Below, in pieces: positions 54,253-64,000 of a stretch of DNA of 64,000 bases (position 1 is the first letter of the stretch; each line of letters starts with the position of its first letter). Both the position numbers and the translations under genes were made by a program. Under the pieces are notes generated by a model that saw nothing but the letters and a program-made list of their open reading frames with translations, searched no databases and was not told the DNA's origin. Source of the stretch: Alternaria dauci (Eukaryota; Ascomycota; Dothideomycetes; Pleosporales; Pleosporaceae); NCBI RefSeq assembly GCF_042100115.1, contig NC_091273.1:4898001-4962000 (forward strand), written 5' to 3'.

Positions 54253-55691
54253 CGTGTCAGGAACGCGAACTGCTGGGGCTAGGCGCGGAAGCGACGGGTC
54301 TTGGCATCGGTGCTAGTGAGCAAGGGGGTTTCTGCCAATAGACAGGGGATTCATGAGATGGAGAGGGGCTGGGGGTGTAATGTCTAGAATATTTGTATAC
54401 TACGTGGCGGATCTGGAGGCTGGCACTGGATCATAAGACGCACGCAGGGGCAATGCCAAGCAGCCGCTGAGGGACAAGTTCAACTCACGTCGGCAAGCCG
54501 GTTGGCATGCAGGAACAACAGGATTGGAGGATTGAGCTGCAGGATGCGGTGCGCAGGGCGCTTGAAACCTTTGAGGACCTCGGGAGTCATCATGGGCGGT
54601 GCTGGAGATTTTGACAGCCGCTAGATCTCCCTACTGCCGTTAGCGCGGGGCAACGGAAGGGCGGGCACCTTCTCGCTCAACTCCGCTCCGCAAAGGGCTT
54701 TCCTTTTCCATCTCTTGCACTGTACATCTCCACCGTCACATCTCCGGCACTCTGGCCCCTGGATGTAGGTCGGACGATGTAGCGCCCGAGGCGACGGGCT
54801 TAAATGGACCTCCTTCTTCACCGCCGGACCCGACCTCCTGGACTCCAAGTATGGTTCTCTTAGCAGTCGCTCTCGCCAGGCCCAATAAACCGGAATTAGC
54901 GCAGAATCAAACGCTTGCCTTACCTGTGTACGCTCGTGTACATTGAGTCGAGCGGCGGAATGGATATAGATAAACAAGATGTAAAGCCGTTGGCGCGATG
55001 CGTCTACAGTGCAACCCGCTTATCACTTATCACTTTTCTTCTCGCCGCTCGTCGACTACGCGCATACTAGCATTGAGCAAGGATGTCGGGTTGATAGGCT
55101 TAATAGGAATAGAGAAGAGAGAGATAAAAAGGGAGAAAGATGATGAAGCGCGCTGCAACCTTGTTAGGATACTTTGTACCAGGATAAAATAGAAAGATTC
55201 GACACGCAATAGCAACAACAATGAACCGACAACCATTTGCCAGAGGCCGAATATTTACGGAAGATTTACTACTACCGTTAGTAAGCATACATAGACGAAC
55301 ACCGGTAGCACAATTGAGCCTAAGCGTTCGGCTCGTCCTCGGATGGTAATACCAACACTACCAAGCTGCCCCATCCCAAAGATCCACGGACCTGTGTACA
55401 AGACGTCCACACAGCAATGAGCTTGCACTGATGAACGGTTTTAGCAAACGTGAAGTACTTGGCTCCGTCGTAACAGAGTGACGTTTTATACACCCAGTTT
55501 ATGCGCAACGATACTCGCTGTAACAAGTTCCTGAAGCTGCTAGGCGGTCGTGAAGGAATAGAGATGACTACTATCGCAGGCAAAATCACAAGTTACACCG
55601 TGTAATTGCTAACTTAATCTTGTTGCTAACATCTTCCCGACTTCTAGAATCGCTTTGTCCGCCTTAAATATAGCCGGTTTTGCGCAGCTTC
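54253..55691. other. Intergenic region upstream of the three-domain gene
   Basis: About 1.44 kb. Short frames here (for example a 118-codon frame at 54621-54977) carry no motif. It contains the promoter of the fusion gene. Confidence 0.4.
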
Positions 55692-55994
55692 TCAGTAAAT
55701 GTAATCGTCCACGCGGCTATCAACACCACTAACAAATCCTGGAAAACAGTCATTAGTCGCTTGCAATACTCCAGACTATCCGAACATACCGAGAACGACT
55801 GAATGAAGACATTTGACCCAAGCGATCTGATTATAGGGCCCCCTCCCATGCGTCGCGAAACGATACTTTTGGTACTCGAAGAAAAGCTGAGCCGATGCGA
55901 TGAGAATGGAGATTGTTCCGTAGACGATGCCGACAACGGTGCTGGTGTCTATACCACTGGAGTGAGCGCTAGGGTCTGTGTTGATGCAATGCAT
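55692..55994 (-). CDS. Small single-pass membrane protein
   Basis: Exons complement(join(55692..55738,55790..55994)), 83 aa; the 51-nt intron has a GTATGT donor, a GACTAAT branch site and a TTTTCCAG acceptor. A short polar N-terminus precedes one TM helix, STVVGIVYGTISILIASAQLFF, then EYQKYRF and a C-terminal VSGVDSRVDDYIY. This resembles the many small fungal proteins with an N-terminal VVGIVFG-type helix, of unknown function. The splice signals and a clean join support the model, but the gene is short and has no named family. Confidence 0.5.
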
Positions 55995-56507
55995 GGTGGG
56001 CGTGGTATGGAATTGGAATTGTTCCCTGGTAGAATTGTCGGAAGCGGAGTATCTATACGATAGCTGTCTTCTTAGATAGCATCTCAGCGAGGAGGAACGT
56101 ATCGTTTTTGCAGGTGAAGCGTGCGGGACTGAGTATTGCGTACGGCGGACTCCGCGGTGTTACTATCATATTCGGATTGAGGTCTGAGTGAAGGCATACA
56201 ATGCTAACCTTGATCCTACGTCAAGGCAATCTTTGCTTACACAAGCCAATTCCGTTGGCTTTCGTCCATGTAATGCCGGTTTCGTGATAGTGGCGTACGG
56301 ATTGGTTGGAATGCCGATCAGCACGCGAAGAAAATACTTGTTCATAACGTGGTAGTGTTGAGCAGAAACTGAAAAATGCGACGCGCCTGATAACAGCCTG
56401 GACTTTTCCCTATGGCAAAGGGAAGAGCACTGTCATACTACGCTATCAAATCGTGCTTAAGGATTTCGATGTATCACGTGGTGAGCATTCGTTCTTGATT
56501 AGGATTA

Positions 56508-56517
56508 TACCTAGGTA
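56508..56517. repeat. TACCTAGGTA palindrome
   Basis: A perfect decamer within ATACCTAGGTAT. Confidence 0.8.
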
Positions 56518-57429
56518 TGCTCCCTAGGCACTTTGATTGTTGACTAACCCGCACTCCTCCAGCACCACAAAACCCGAAGTCGGAGCAGCGGGTTCGTATG
56601 GTTCATGCATGGCTGTGCATACTATTCTGGGGCAAAAATGGAAACTCTGTGTGCTAAGCTCGCAGACGCCGGGGGTTAGGACAATTTCCGGGCGATTTTG
56701 TTTTTGCGCTTGTTGAAAGGCTGACTGCTCCTAGACCTGAGTCGAAATGGCCAATAGAACGGAATGCACTGCATTTACCCGCACATCCTGGCAGAGTTGC
56801 ACCCATGCTTTGCATTTAACACGAACATCGCTTTCGGCACGAACAATTTTACGTCGCGACATTTTTCGAGCGAAGAAAATCGCTGGTAAGAAGAAAGACC
56901 GCCACAAGAGATGGGAATGAGAGACAAGTGGTGGCTATGTATATTGGCAGACACGGGGCGCAGGCCGCGCAGCTTGTCCGCAGACTCCGCATGAATACGA
57001 ATATAGAAGCTTCACCAAGCTGGAAGGCTGGCTGTCATCCTCGACTGCCTACGAACGTTGTGGCCTCATGAGACGATATGAACAAGCTCGAAGTAAAACC
57101 ACGTCGAATCTGGTACGCCAGAATTGACCGTGATACTTTACTGCAGCGTAAAAGGGGCTCTACCGCGGCTTTGACTGCTGAGATCATTGCGAAGCGATAC
57201 TGTGGCTTGCATGACTGGAGCGCATGAGGTCATTGCATCTCCGGGCCCGCATCCGCTGAGCACTTCGGGTTCCCCGAAGCCTGTTTTGCTCAAAAGCCGT
57301 GGAAGAATAAGTTCGAATTTCACTCAGCTGAGATGCGTCAAGGCTGGCGTGAATTTTCGCCGGAATTCTGTCTTTCCTGATGCTGAAATCAGTGATTGCA
57401 AGAGGGAGCGGTGCCTAGGGCAGGGACAC

Positions 57430-57439
57430 TACCTAGGTA
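57430..57439. repeat. TACCTAGGTA palindrome
   Basis: A perfect decamer. A further CCTAGG lies about 15 bp upstream. Confidence 0.8.
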
Positions 57440-58224
57440 ATTCCAGGGAGCCGGTCACCTATGCGATGACAACCTACCGATATGCGCCACTAAGATCCAC
57501 ATTTCACAAGATCTGCTGATTACGCTGCTGTATCTGCCGTCGTTCTGCTGCCGTCATTCCCCTGTGGCACAAAATGAGCAATAATTTGATAGGTCAAACT
57601 GAGCAACCCCATGGCATGAACTGCTTGACGGGGTAAGGTCTTGACCCAAACGGCATAGCTCATGGCTTCTACGTGGGATTCAAGCGGCTTAAGATGGCAT
57701 TCTTGCCGTGCATTTTGTCTTCGAAAACACAAGCGAGAATAAATTCTCTCGAGAAGACTCCTACATGTACAAAATTTTCTACGTAATTCCGTCGACCAAA
57801 CATCGCCATGCGTGAACGCAAAGGCATGGGTGTGGCGCCCCTCTCCAATGGCTATTGCTACTCACCGGTCAGAGGGTGCGGCTCTCGATTCGTTGGGAGG
57901 CTGAGCGCGCTCTGAGCGAGAGCATGCCGCAAGGTCGCGTGCGTCAGATCGTTGAACGACTTTTGACCACCTCGCATCAGTCGGCCACGTTTGTAGTGCA
58001 AGACTTCAGAGTCTCTCTGAAGATATAAGGTACGCTCCGCCCGCTCTTGTCCTTATCCAGGTAGCCTTTCGCCTCAAGGACTTGCTAATAGCCATCTAGG
58101 TACCGAGCGTCCGGAGCACGTCGCGTACTTGCTAGCAACACATTGATCCTCCCTCGCAAATCAAAAGCACCCAGTCCATAGACTCTAGCCAAACCATACG
58201 TCGAAAGACATCTTTGTCACAATC

Positions 58225-58234
58225 TACCTAGGTA
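58225..58234. repeat. TACCTAGGTA palindrome
   Basis: A perfect decamer 42 bp upstream of the zinc-finger candidate's start codon. Confidence 0.8.
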
Positions 58235-58276
58235 TCCTCCCGCCCCTCCGACCGACGCTCAGCTACGGCCGATACG

Positions 58277-59528
58277 ATGCCGGAACAAGCCGCTTCTGAT
58301 GAGCAAATGTCAGCTCTTACACAGATGCTCGCTGAAGTGGGCGGTAATTTCAACACAAAAACGACAATACTTGCAGGCTTGAGTATGTATAGACACCGCG
58401 TTACCCACAAGGACGAGCTGGGCAACTTTTCACGGTTCGGATGCCCCGAGGATGAGATAAAGGCCTGCCTCAAAATGATGACGTGTAACTGGAGACAAGT
58501 GGACAAAACAAGGTTTAAGCTTTTTGAAGATGTACCAGAGGAGAACATCGCGCGCTGGATAGACGAGAGTAGTCAGTAGAACATACCGCCCATTCCAATC
58601 TCTATGCTAACCTGTCTTTTTTGTAGTGGTAGTGACAATTCGCCAGCCGTCACTGGATGTTAGCACGCCGCTGGCACGAAGTCGCGCTCGTCCAGCCACC
58701 AATCGGCCGAGATGTGTAGTTACACAGGAGGGTTTAAGAGCTCTTGGTATCGAGCATTGCAAGAGATGTACGGACAATAGCATTGCGCAAAAGGGTACAC
58801 TTGGAAAACATGTCTACCAACACCTAGGCAACAATGCCAGCCACAAGAGACTAGCGGTTGGGATCCGTTGCTGTGAATCACGCTACACCAAGACCAGCAA
58901 AGAGGCTTTGGTCCAGCACATTCTGGCAAAGCATGTTGTCGAAAAGCATACCATGGAAGCGTATGTAGAACCGCTCGATAATTGTCCCACAACGCCTGGC
59001 AACACGATCGGATCGCGACGGAGTTCAGCATACGTCCCACAATCCGATACTAACTGGTCATCATCGTACCTAGAGAAAGATGCTACAGCGGTTGAAACAT
59101 GTAACAACAATGCGAGCCTCGCTGTACAGGACTGGACTGCGCACAACGGTCCAGAATTTGTTGAACAGACCAGCACAGCAAGCAGCGCATACGCCGGCTA
59201 CGAAGGAAACTCGCCTCTCTCCGCCCCACCAATATCACGGTACACGACGTCTCCATTGGAAACAACACTATACAGCAGCCTCGGCCAATACCGAGATCCC
59301 GACACAGACAATTCTCTCCTCGTCGTCGACCAAGGAGCAAGCTACGCAACCTCTAGCTCGGAAAATTACCCTCACATCCAAACCAGCAACCATCATAACC
59401 CCCAGCCCTTACCCCGACTTGGAAGTGATGGTTCTCGCAACGTGCAGGCATTCCAATATCCGCAACGTGGTTCATCTGCGAATAGGCACAACGGTATCAC
59501 TCACGATTACGGCATGAATGGCCTATAG
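58277..59528 (+). CDS. Candidate C2H2 zinc-finger protein
   Basis: Exons 58277..58571 and 58627..59528, 398 aa; the 55-nt intron has a GTCAGT donor, a GCTAAC branch site and TTTGTAG. Residues 1-98 form an unrecognised, probably helical region. One full C2H2 finger is visible: CKRC at 143-146 with H160 and H164 (C-x2-C-x13-H-x3-H). A second unit (GIRCCESRY ... VQHILAKH) keeps the two His but not the normal Cys pair spacing, so it is degenerate. The C-terminal 200 residues are Ser/Thr/Asn/Tyr-rich and disordered, as in fungal transcription factors. DNA binding is plausible and unproven. A TACCTAGGTA palindrome precedes the start. Confidence 0.65.
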
Positions 59529-59853
59529 TCAGGTACCGAAGGGCATGTACATTCGATCTAGACGAGCAGTGCTACTCGTCCGCCCGGCGAGTGTGATTCA
59601 ACAGCTCGAAGGCTCTGATACGCCGAGGAAGACGAAGAGCTCCAAAGATATCTCCTACGTATATTATTATAACAGGGCGGTCTGTCGTTCTCTTTCTTGC
59701 GTTTCTGAACAGTTGGCGTGGATGGCGCTGGGGTGTTGGGTGTAGCGGTACCAGGTAGCTAGACGTAACATGACTGAATAATATATTCATATCCATCAGG
59801 TCCTCTTCCTGCACTGCGCATGGCACATCGATCTGTCTTGTCAACCTCCGCTC
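59529..59853. other. Convergent spacer, zinc-finger candidate / DUF2231 gene
   Basis: A 325-bp spacer holding the 3' UTRs of two converging genes. Nothing else was seen. Confidence 0.4.
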
Positions 59854-60519
59854 TTACTGCGCCTTCTTCGCCTTTGCCTGTCCCCCTCTGAAGCCCATAC
59901 CATATACGTATACCAGGCTACCCCCCAAGTACGCCGCGAACATGGTGGCCGGCAGCGCAATAACACTGCTGATCAAGATATTCGTATCGCTCGGCACCAT
60001 ACCGGGGTTGCTCCTACGCGTCCACCAGTTAAACGCCGCACCCAGCACCGTCACGTCGTTGATGACGGCGTGTAGCGCACCAACCTGTGCCTTCTTTGAC
60101 TTCAGGCCGTCGCGCTTGACAAGGGGGATGAACTCGTACATGCCGGTTGCGACGGCGGGGGCGGAGAAGAGGAGTGTGAGGAGCGTGGTGTAGTAGGATA
60201 GGACGGGGAAGAGGGCCGGGTTTATGGCGATGTCGAGGGTTTTGACTGAGGGGTGTTAGATGTGTGGTCACATCCCTAAAGCTCAACCCAATGATTATCG
60301 CGATACAGTAGGCCTCCCGGGATACCTAAAAGCGACATTACACTTTTGTGGATATGTGATCATAGGGCGGTGGAGCAAGGATAGGGACGTACAGGCTGAG
60401 GCTACGGCGCCGGAAGTCGGTGCATACTTTGAGAGAAAGTATACGGCGTCCAGACCACCCGTGAGGAGGGTGGTAGTGATGGGGAAGTGCACCGTCGCGG
60501 GATGTGTTGGATGGCTCAT
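59854..60519 (-). CDS. DUF2231-type integral membrane protein
   Basis: Exons complement(join(59854..60245,60393..60519)), 172 aa; the 147-nt intron is the longest accepted here. The N-terminal MSHPTHPATVHFPITTTLL (HP-x-x-VHFP) is the signature of DUF2231 proteins, and the His residues have been suggested to bind haem or metal. Four TM segments follow, including FPVLSYYTTLLTLLFSAPAVATGMYE, HAVINDVTVLGAAFNWW, ILISSVIALPATMFAAYLGG and GSLVYVYGMGF. The C-terminus is basic (KAKKAQ). The join ASAF|KTLDIAINPALFP is in frame. Such proteins sit in intracellular membranes; their function is not established. Confidence 0.85.
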
Positions 60520-62649
60520 TTTCGTGTTTGGCGGCGGTGAATTGCAATTGCGGTTGATGTAACTGGGCGATGAGGAGATGGCAGGAGATGTATTATTTCA
60601 CGCAGCAAGTCGTCCGCTTGACTGTGCCGCGGCGGAGAGCCGAACGCCTCGTGCCCTGTGCAACGGACGCAAACATCTTCGGCTTATGCTGTGTCGTCAT
60701 TGACTCCGGAGACCATTGAGGCGTGCCGCGAAGCGTGGGCGACACGCGACTAGCTCGCGTGGGGCGGGCGGATCTCGGGAAGCCCGTCGTCAGCGCTTTC
60801 GTGATGTTGTGATTGGCTGGCGGGCAAGGGCTTACGTTCGGACGTCCGACTCGCAAAACGTTGTTGCATCCTCATTCTAAGCACTCATGTGTCTCTGGCC
60901 AACATGCTTGCTTAGAATTCAATGTCTCTCTACATCACATTCGCATCCCGGTGGTCCGCAACAAGCGAGGGCTCCAGCAGCTCCTGTTCCACGTCTCTTT
61001 CTCGCACACGCGTGTGCGTCGACTCATCGCTTACCTTATGCTGGATGTCGAGCATATCTGTCTGGTAAAATCTAAATGAGCATCGACTTCGCGCTTTTCC
61101 CCGGGTAGTTTCTTCATAAGTGAGACCTCTTGAAAGCACACATGCGCTACTTTCCAGGCCAAGACCCCCCCATCAACCATACCACGTTCTCGTCGCCTGC
61201 AAGATACTTCATCATCTGCTCGGGCATCTCGATGTCATGTCTAGACTTTTGGCCGTGATGGAGAACCTTGCTGCTGGCCCTCAACCTAATACTCAGGACC
61301 AAGCAAGCACAACACTAAACATCCCGCTAAAGGACAAAGAGGACAAAAGCACTGGGACTGTCAAGCCCAAAGACGAAGGATAAGAAAAGGAAGAGAAAAA
61401 GAGTCCACTATACCCGCCGTAGCGGCTGCTACCAACTCGGCCATTGGCATGTACGTGGCCATGGGCGACGTCAAGAGAACGACTGCCCTGAGGCAGCCTG
61501 AATACAGATGGTGATCAAGTAGGAAAGTATGTATGGCGCACCGCGTTGAAATTGCTTTCACCTACTGGGTTCTTCAATCATCTTTCAGAAGATGTATGAC
61601 ATCGCCAAGAATGCGGCACGAGAAGAGGCGCTGTATTCGGTGTCTTGTTCGGCGCAACGCGGATTGCCGAAACGATTCAGGAACGCGCATGTGATGTCTG
61701 CCGGAACGAGCGGGATAGGCAGTACCTAGGTACTCTGCCTATAACAAAGTCGCGACGGTAGCTTGGATCTGAGAGTCGGCTATCCGGATATATCAGTTCG
61801 ATCTACCATTATCTACTCACGTAATAACAGGTGAGCTGAATACGGATCGATATGAAATCTTTTTGCTTGAGGCACTGCGCGAGGCGTTCCACGCGCTTTT
61901 GACACTCGTTCGATGCGATCATGACTCTGACCAATGGCCCATATGTCAAGGCCGATTCCGATCAGATACCTCGAGCGACTTTTCGAAGTTTTACTAATCG
62001 ATGTTGTTTGTGCAATCGCGAATGGTCAGTAATCTAGTCGCACGACCCAACTGACGCACACACAAGACACCTAGCTGATCAATCATCACGGGATGAACTC
62101 TGTCTGTGAGACGAAGCAACAACTGCCGAGCCTTGGAGACTAATCGTATACGGCAAGATTGCAAATGTGTAACATGCATCTCCAAGTCTGCTTGTTTTGT
62201 TAGCAGCTGTATCTACAGTAGAGCCTGACACTAACGTAACCTTTCGATATCGAAGAACGGCACTTTGTGAGTCGGTTTCTTGGCGGCTTTTCCGATGTGG
62301 CCCTGCTCAATTTTGTGAGCCTGCCACAGATAACGTACCTTGTGTGGATCTCAAACTGTACATGAGCTAAGCACATTCGGGCAGGTATTACTAATCATGT
62401 AGTATTCACTTTAGCCCTATAGCATCCTCATGGATATGCCTAGCAAAGCAACGTGGTCTCATGGATTATCTAATCCCCGCCTTTTACGTGCGTAAGAACC
62501 TTCGGAAGAATGTTGCACATCACAGGCTCAGTATTTTAGGAGACGCTGCACCAGCTTGATGTCCATATCTCTCCAACCTTCGGACATCAGCAGTCAACAA
62601 TCTTGAAAGCATTCCCATCAGTTGCATCTGTCGGAAAGGAAATTTCAAG
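60520..62649. other. Gene-poor region upstream of the epoxide hydrolase
   Basis: About 2.13 kb without a supported gene. It contains a TACCTAGGTA palindrome at 61723-61732. Short frames at 60813-61383 show no domain. Confidence 0.45.
61723..61732. repeat. TACCTAGGTA palindrome
   Basis: A perfect decamer within AGTACCTAGGTACT. The flanking GGCAG and CTGCC extend the dyad with a 2-base offset. Confidence 0.8.
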
Positions 62650-63694
62650 ATGGACGGTTTCGAAAAGCGGACCTGCAAGACCACCAGGGGTTACACATAC
62701 ACTTACTATACGTTCGGAGGCGACAAATCTCTTCCAACACTTCTCTTGCTACATGGCTTCCCCGATCACGCCAAGATGTGGAATGGTATCGCGGGACGTC
62801 TTCTAGACACCAAACATCCCATGATTATCCCAGATCAACTTGGCTACGACGGTACCGATAAGCCGACCGATCCAGCCGAGTATAGGTGGGATAAAATCAC
62901 AAAGGATCTCACCGACATCCTCGACATCGAAAACGCCGAAAAGGTGATCGCTATCGGCCATGACTGGGGATCTGACACTTCTGCCCGCCTCTACAATTAC
63001 CATCCCGACCGTGTTATGGGCTGCGTATTTATCAATGTTGCTTACAGCCGCCCTACTCGCCAGCCATTTGATATCGATGAGATGAATGAGTTGACCAAAA
63101 AAACGCTTGGTTTTGAAACCTTTCATTACTGGTAAGTCCATTTGTTACACTACATAATCGATTATTAATTCATATTTTCTTGGGAAACTATTTACGGATC
63201 CAGCCGGTGGCAAAGTCTTGCTAGACAACGTTGACCGTCTCTACCAATGCTCGCATGGCGAAGGCCTGATCATGAGGCAAGTCTTCGGTGTCCCAGATGG
63301 CCTGCCAAAATGGTTCAGTAGTAACAATCCTGCTCCCGAACTTCGCCAATACGCTCGGGACCCAAAGTTTCGCCAGGAATTCATGGATAGGATGCACCGT
63401 GACGGCTTCGTTGCGCCGCTATGCTGGTATCGCGCTGCGGTAGACCATGATTACTGGAGTGATAAGGAACTGCCTGAAAGTAGAGACAAGGTCAATGTTC
63501 CGGTTCTGTACTTTGGAGGGAAAGACGACCCCGGCTGGCTTCCAGATGGCATGGCTCCATTGATTGAGCAGGGATTCTTGCCGTATCTGGATCAGAAGCC
63601 TCTATTGGACTCGGCGCATTGGACGCCATACGAGAAACCAGAAGAGTCTGCGGCGTTCATCAAAGAGTGGCTAAGCAAGAATTTCTCAAAATAA
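62650..63694 (+). pseudogene. Epoxide hydrolase (alpha/beta hydrolase), probably damaged
   Basis: Two blocks read well: 62650-63135 and from about 63190 to TAA 63694. The first carries the oxyanion-hole LHGFPD and the nucleophile elbow GHDWGS (Asp nucleophile, as in epoxide hydrolases and haloalkane dehalogenases). The second carries an acid-loop YFGGKDDPGW and the catalytic His in SAHWTPYEKP. Between them, a GGTAAGTCC donor follows HYW, but no AG lies before TTTACGGATCC and the two blocks are in different frames. The only acceptor (GATCCAG) would not restore the frame from that donor. The protein would need HYW-E-LFTDPAGGK, which requires a one-base change. It is either a mutated pseudogene or an assembly error. 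Confidence 0.65.
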
Positions 63695-64000
63695 GTACAT
63701 GCTTGTTGATAGCGTCATAGTGGTTACCAGAGATAACTAAGTCAGTCGCTCCAGTACAGCCAATCCATGATCCGAAGGATTCCAAGTTTGCGATTCCAGA
63801 TTAGTTGATGGTTGCATGTATTGTCTACATCCCCTGGAGAATTTTGACAAGATTGGCGTATAGCCTTGGCTCCTGAGTAGCAATTTCCAGGAAGACTTCC
63901 GTGCATATCACTTGCCTTGCGATTGTGTGAGAACATGGAGGACTTCGATCGGTCCGAAGGTGTAAGGGCGATCTGATCTATGACATGTTACGCTAGGAGC
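63695..64000. other. Right-hand edge, no gene seen
   Basis: About 300 bp after the epoxide hydrolase stop. No coding feature was recognised up to the window edge. Confidence 0.4.

Larger units (their letters stand above)
55995..58276. other. Gene-poor region with TACCTAGGTA palindromes
   Basis: About 2.3 kb with no gene that could be supported. It contains three perfect TACCTAGGTA palindromes (56508, 57430, 58225) and an imperfect CCCTAGGC site near 56522. Confidence 0.5.

Noticed and set aside
61120..61383. 88-codon frame on the plus strand
   Set aside because: No motif, a weak start context and no splice extension; the surrounding sequence is gene-poor.
1..64000. tRNA or rRNA genes
   Set aside because: No cloverleaf-compatible box A/box B pairs or rRNA-like stretches were recognised by eye. 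A covariance-model scan would be decisive.

Overview
The window is about 64 kb of nuclear DNA from a filamentous ascomycete. Most likely it is a Dothideomycete of the Pleosporales type; this is an inference from gene families and not a database match. The evidence is eukaryotic gene structure throughout: short introns of about 48-150 nt with GT/AG ends and CTAAC-like branch sites, no operons, and many divergent gene pairs. Fungus-specific genes include sconB, ATG17, a GRG1/ccg-1-type protein, a DUF6594 protein, a GPI-anchored Cys-rich protein and a Trk-type K+ transporter.

Layout. 0-8 kb: the 3' end of an EthD-like gene, IPK1, a DUF952 protein, then sconB and ATG17 back to back. 7.8-12 kb: a small metabolic trio of LaeA-like methyltransferase, cytochrome P450 and short-chain dehydrogenase, with an 18-bp inverted repeat between the last two. 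12.7-32.8 kb: a housekeeping block of EMC1, an RSR1/Rap-type GTPase with a 10-nt exon, a GRG1-like gene, a MARVEL membrane protein, a Ure2p-type GST, the zinc transporter MSC2 divergent from ALG1, an orphan gene and TRK. 32.9-37.9 kb: an accessory island with a decayed aldehyde dehydrogenase and a gene with two retropepsin-like domains, bordered by diverged repeats with RIP-like transitions. 37.9-44.3 kb: a DUF6594 membrane protein, a GPI-anchored protein, a truncated patatin remnant, TFB5 and a GFA-family protein. 45-54.3 kb: a small Cys/His protein, MED1, an MFS transporter, and an unusual 1080-aa protein joining isochorismatase-like, AlkB-like and GST-like domains. 54.3-64 kb: gene-poor, with a small TM protein, a zinc-finger candidate, a DUF2231 protein and a probably damaged epoxide hydrolase. 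Four of the window's five TACCTAGGTA palindromes lie in this last region.

How the genes relate. Most are independent core functions: sulfur control, autophagy, ER protein biogenesis, N-glycosylation, ER zinc, transcription, inositol phosphate and K+ uptake. The methyltransferase/P450/SDR trio is the only set that looks like a shared pathway. The most unusual items are the three-domain fusion, the tandem-DTGS protein in its repeat-bordered island, and the clustered decamer palindrome. All exon boundaries were derived by eye from splice signals and reading-frame continuity; no transcripts or searches were available.
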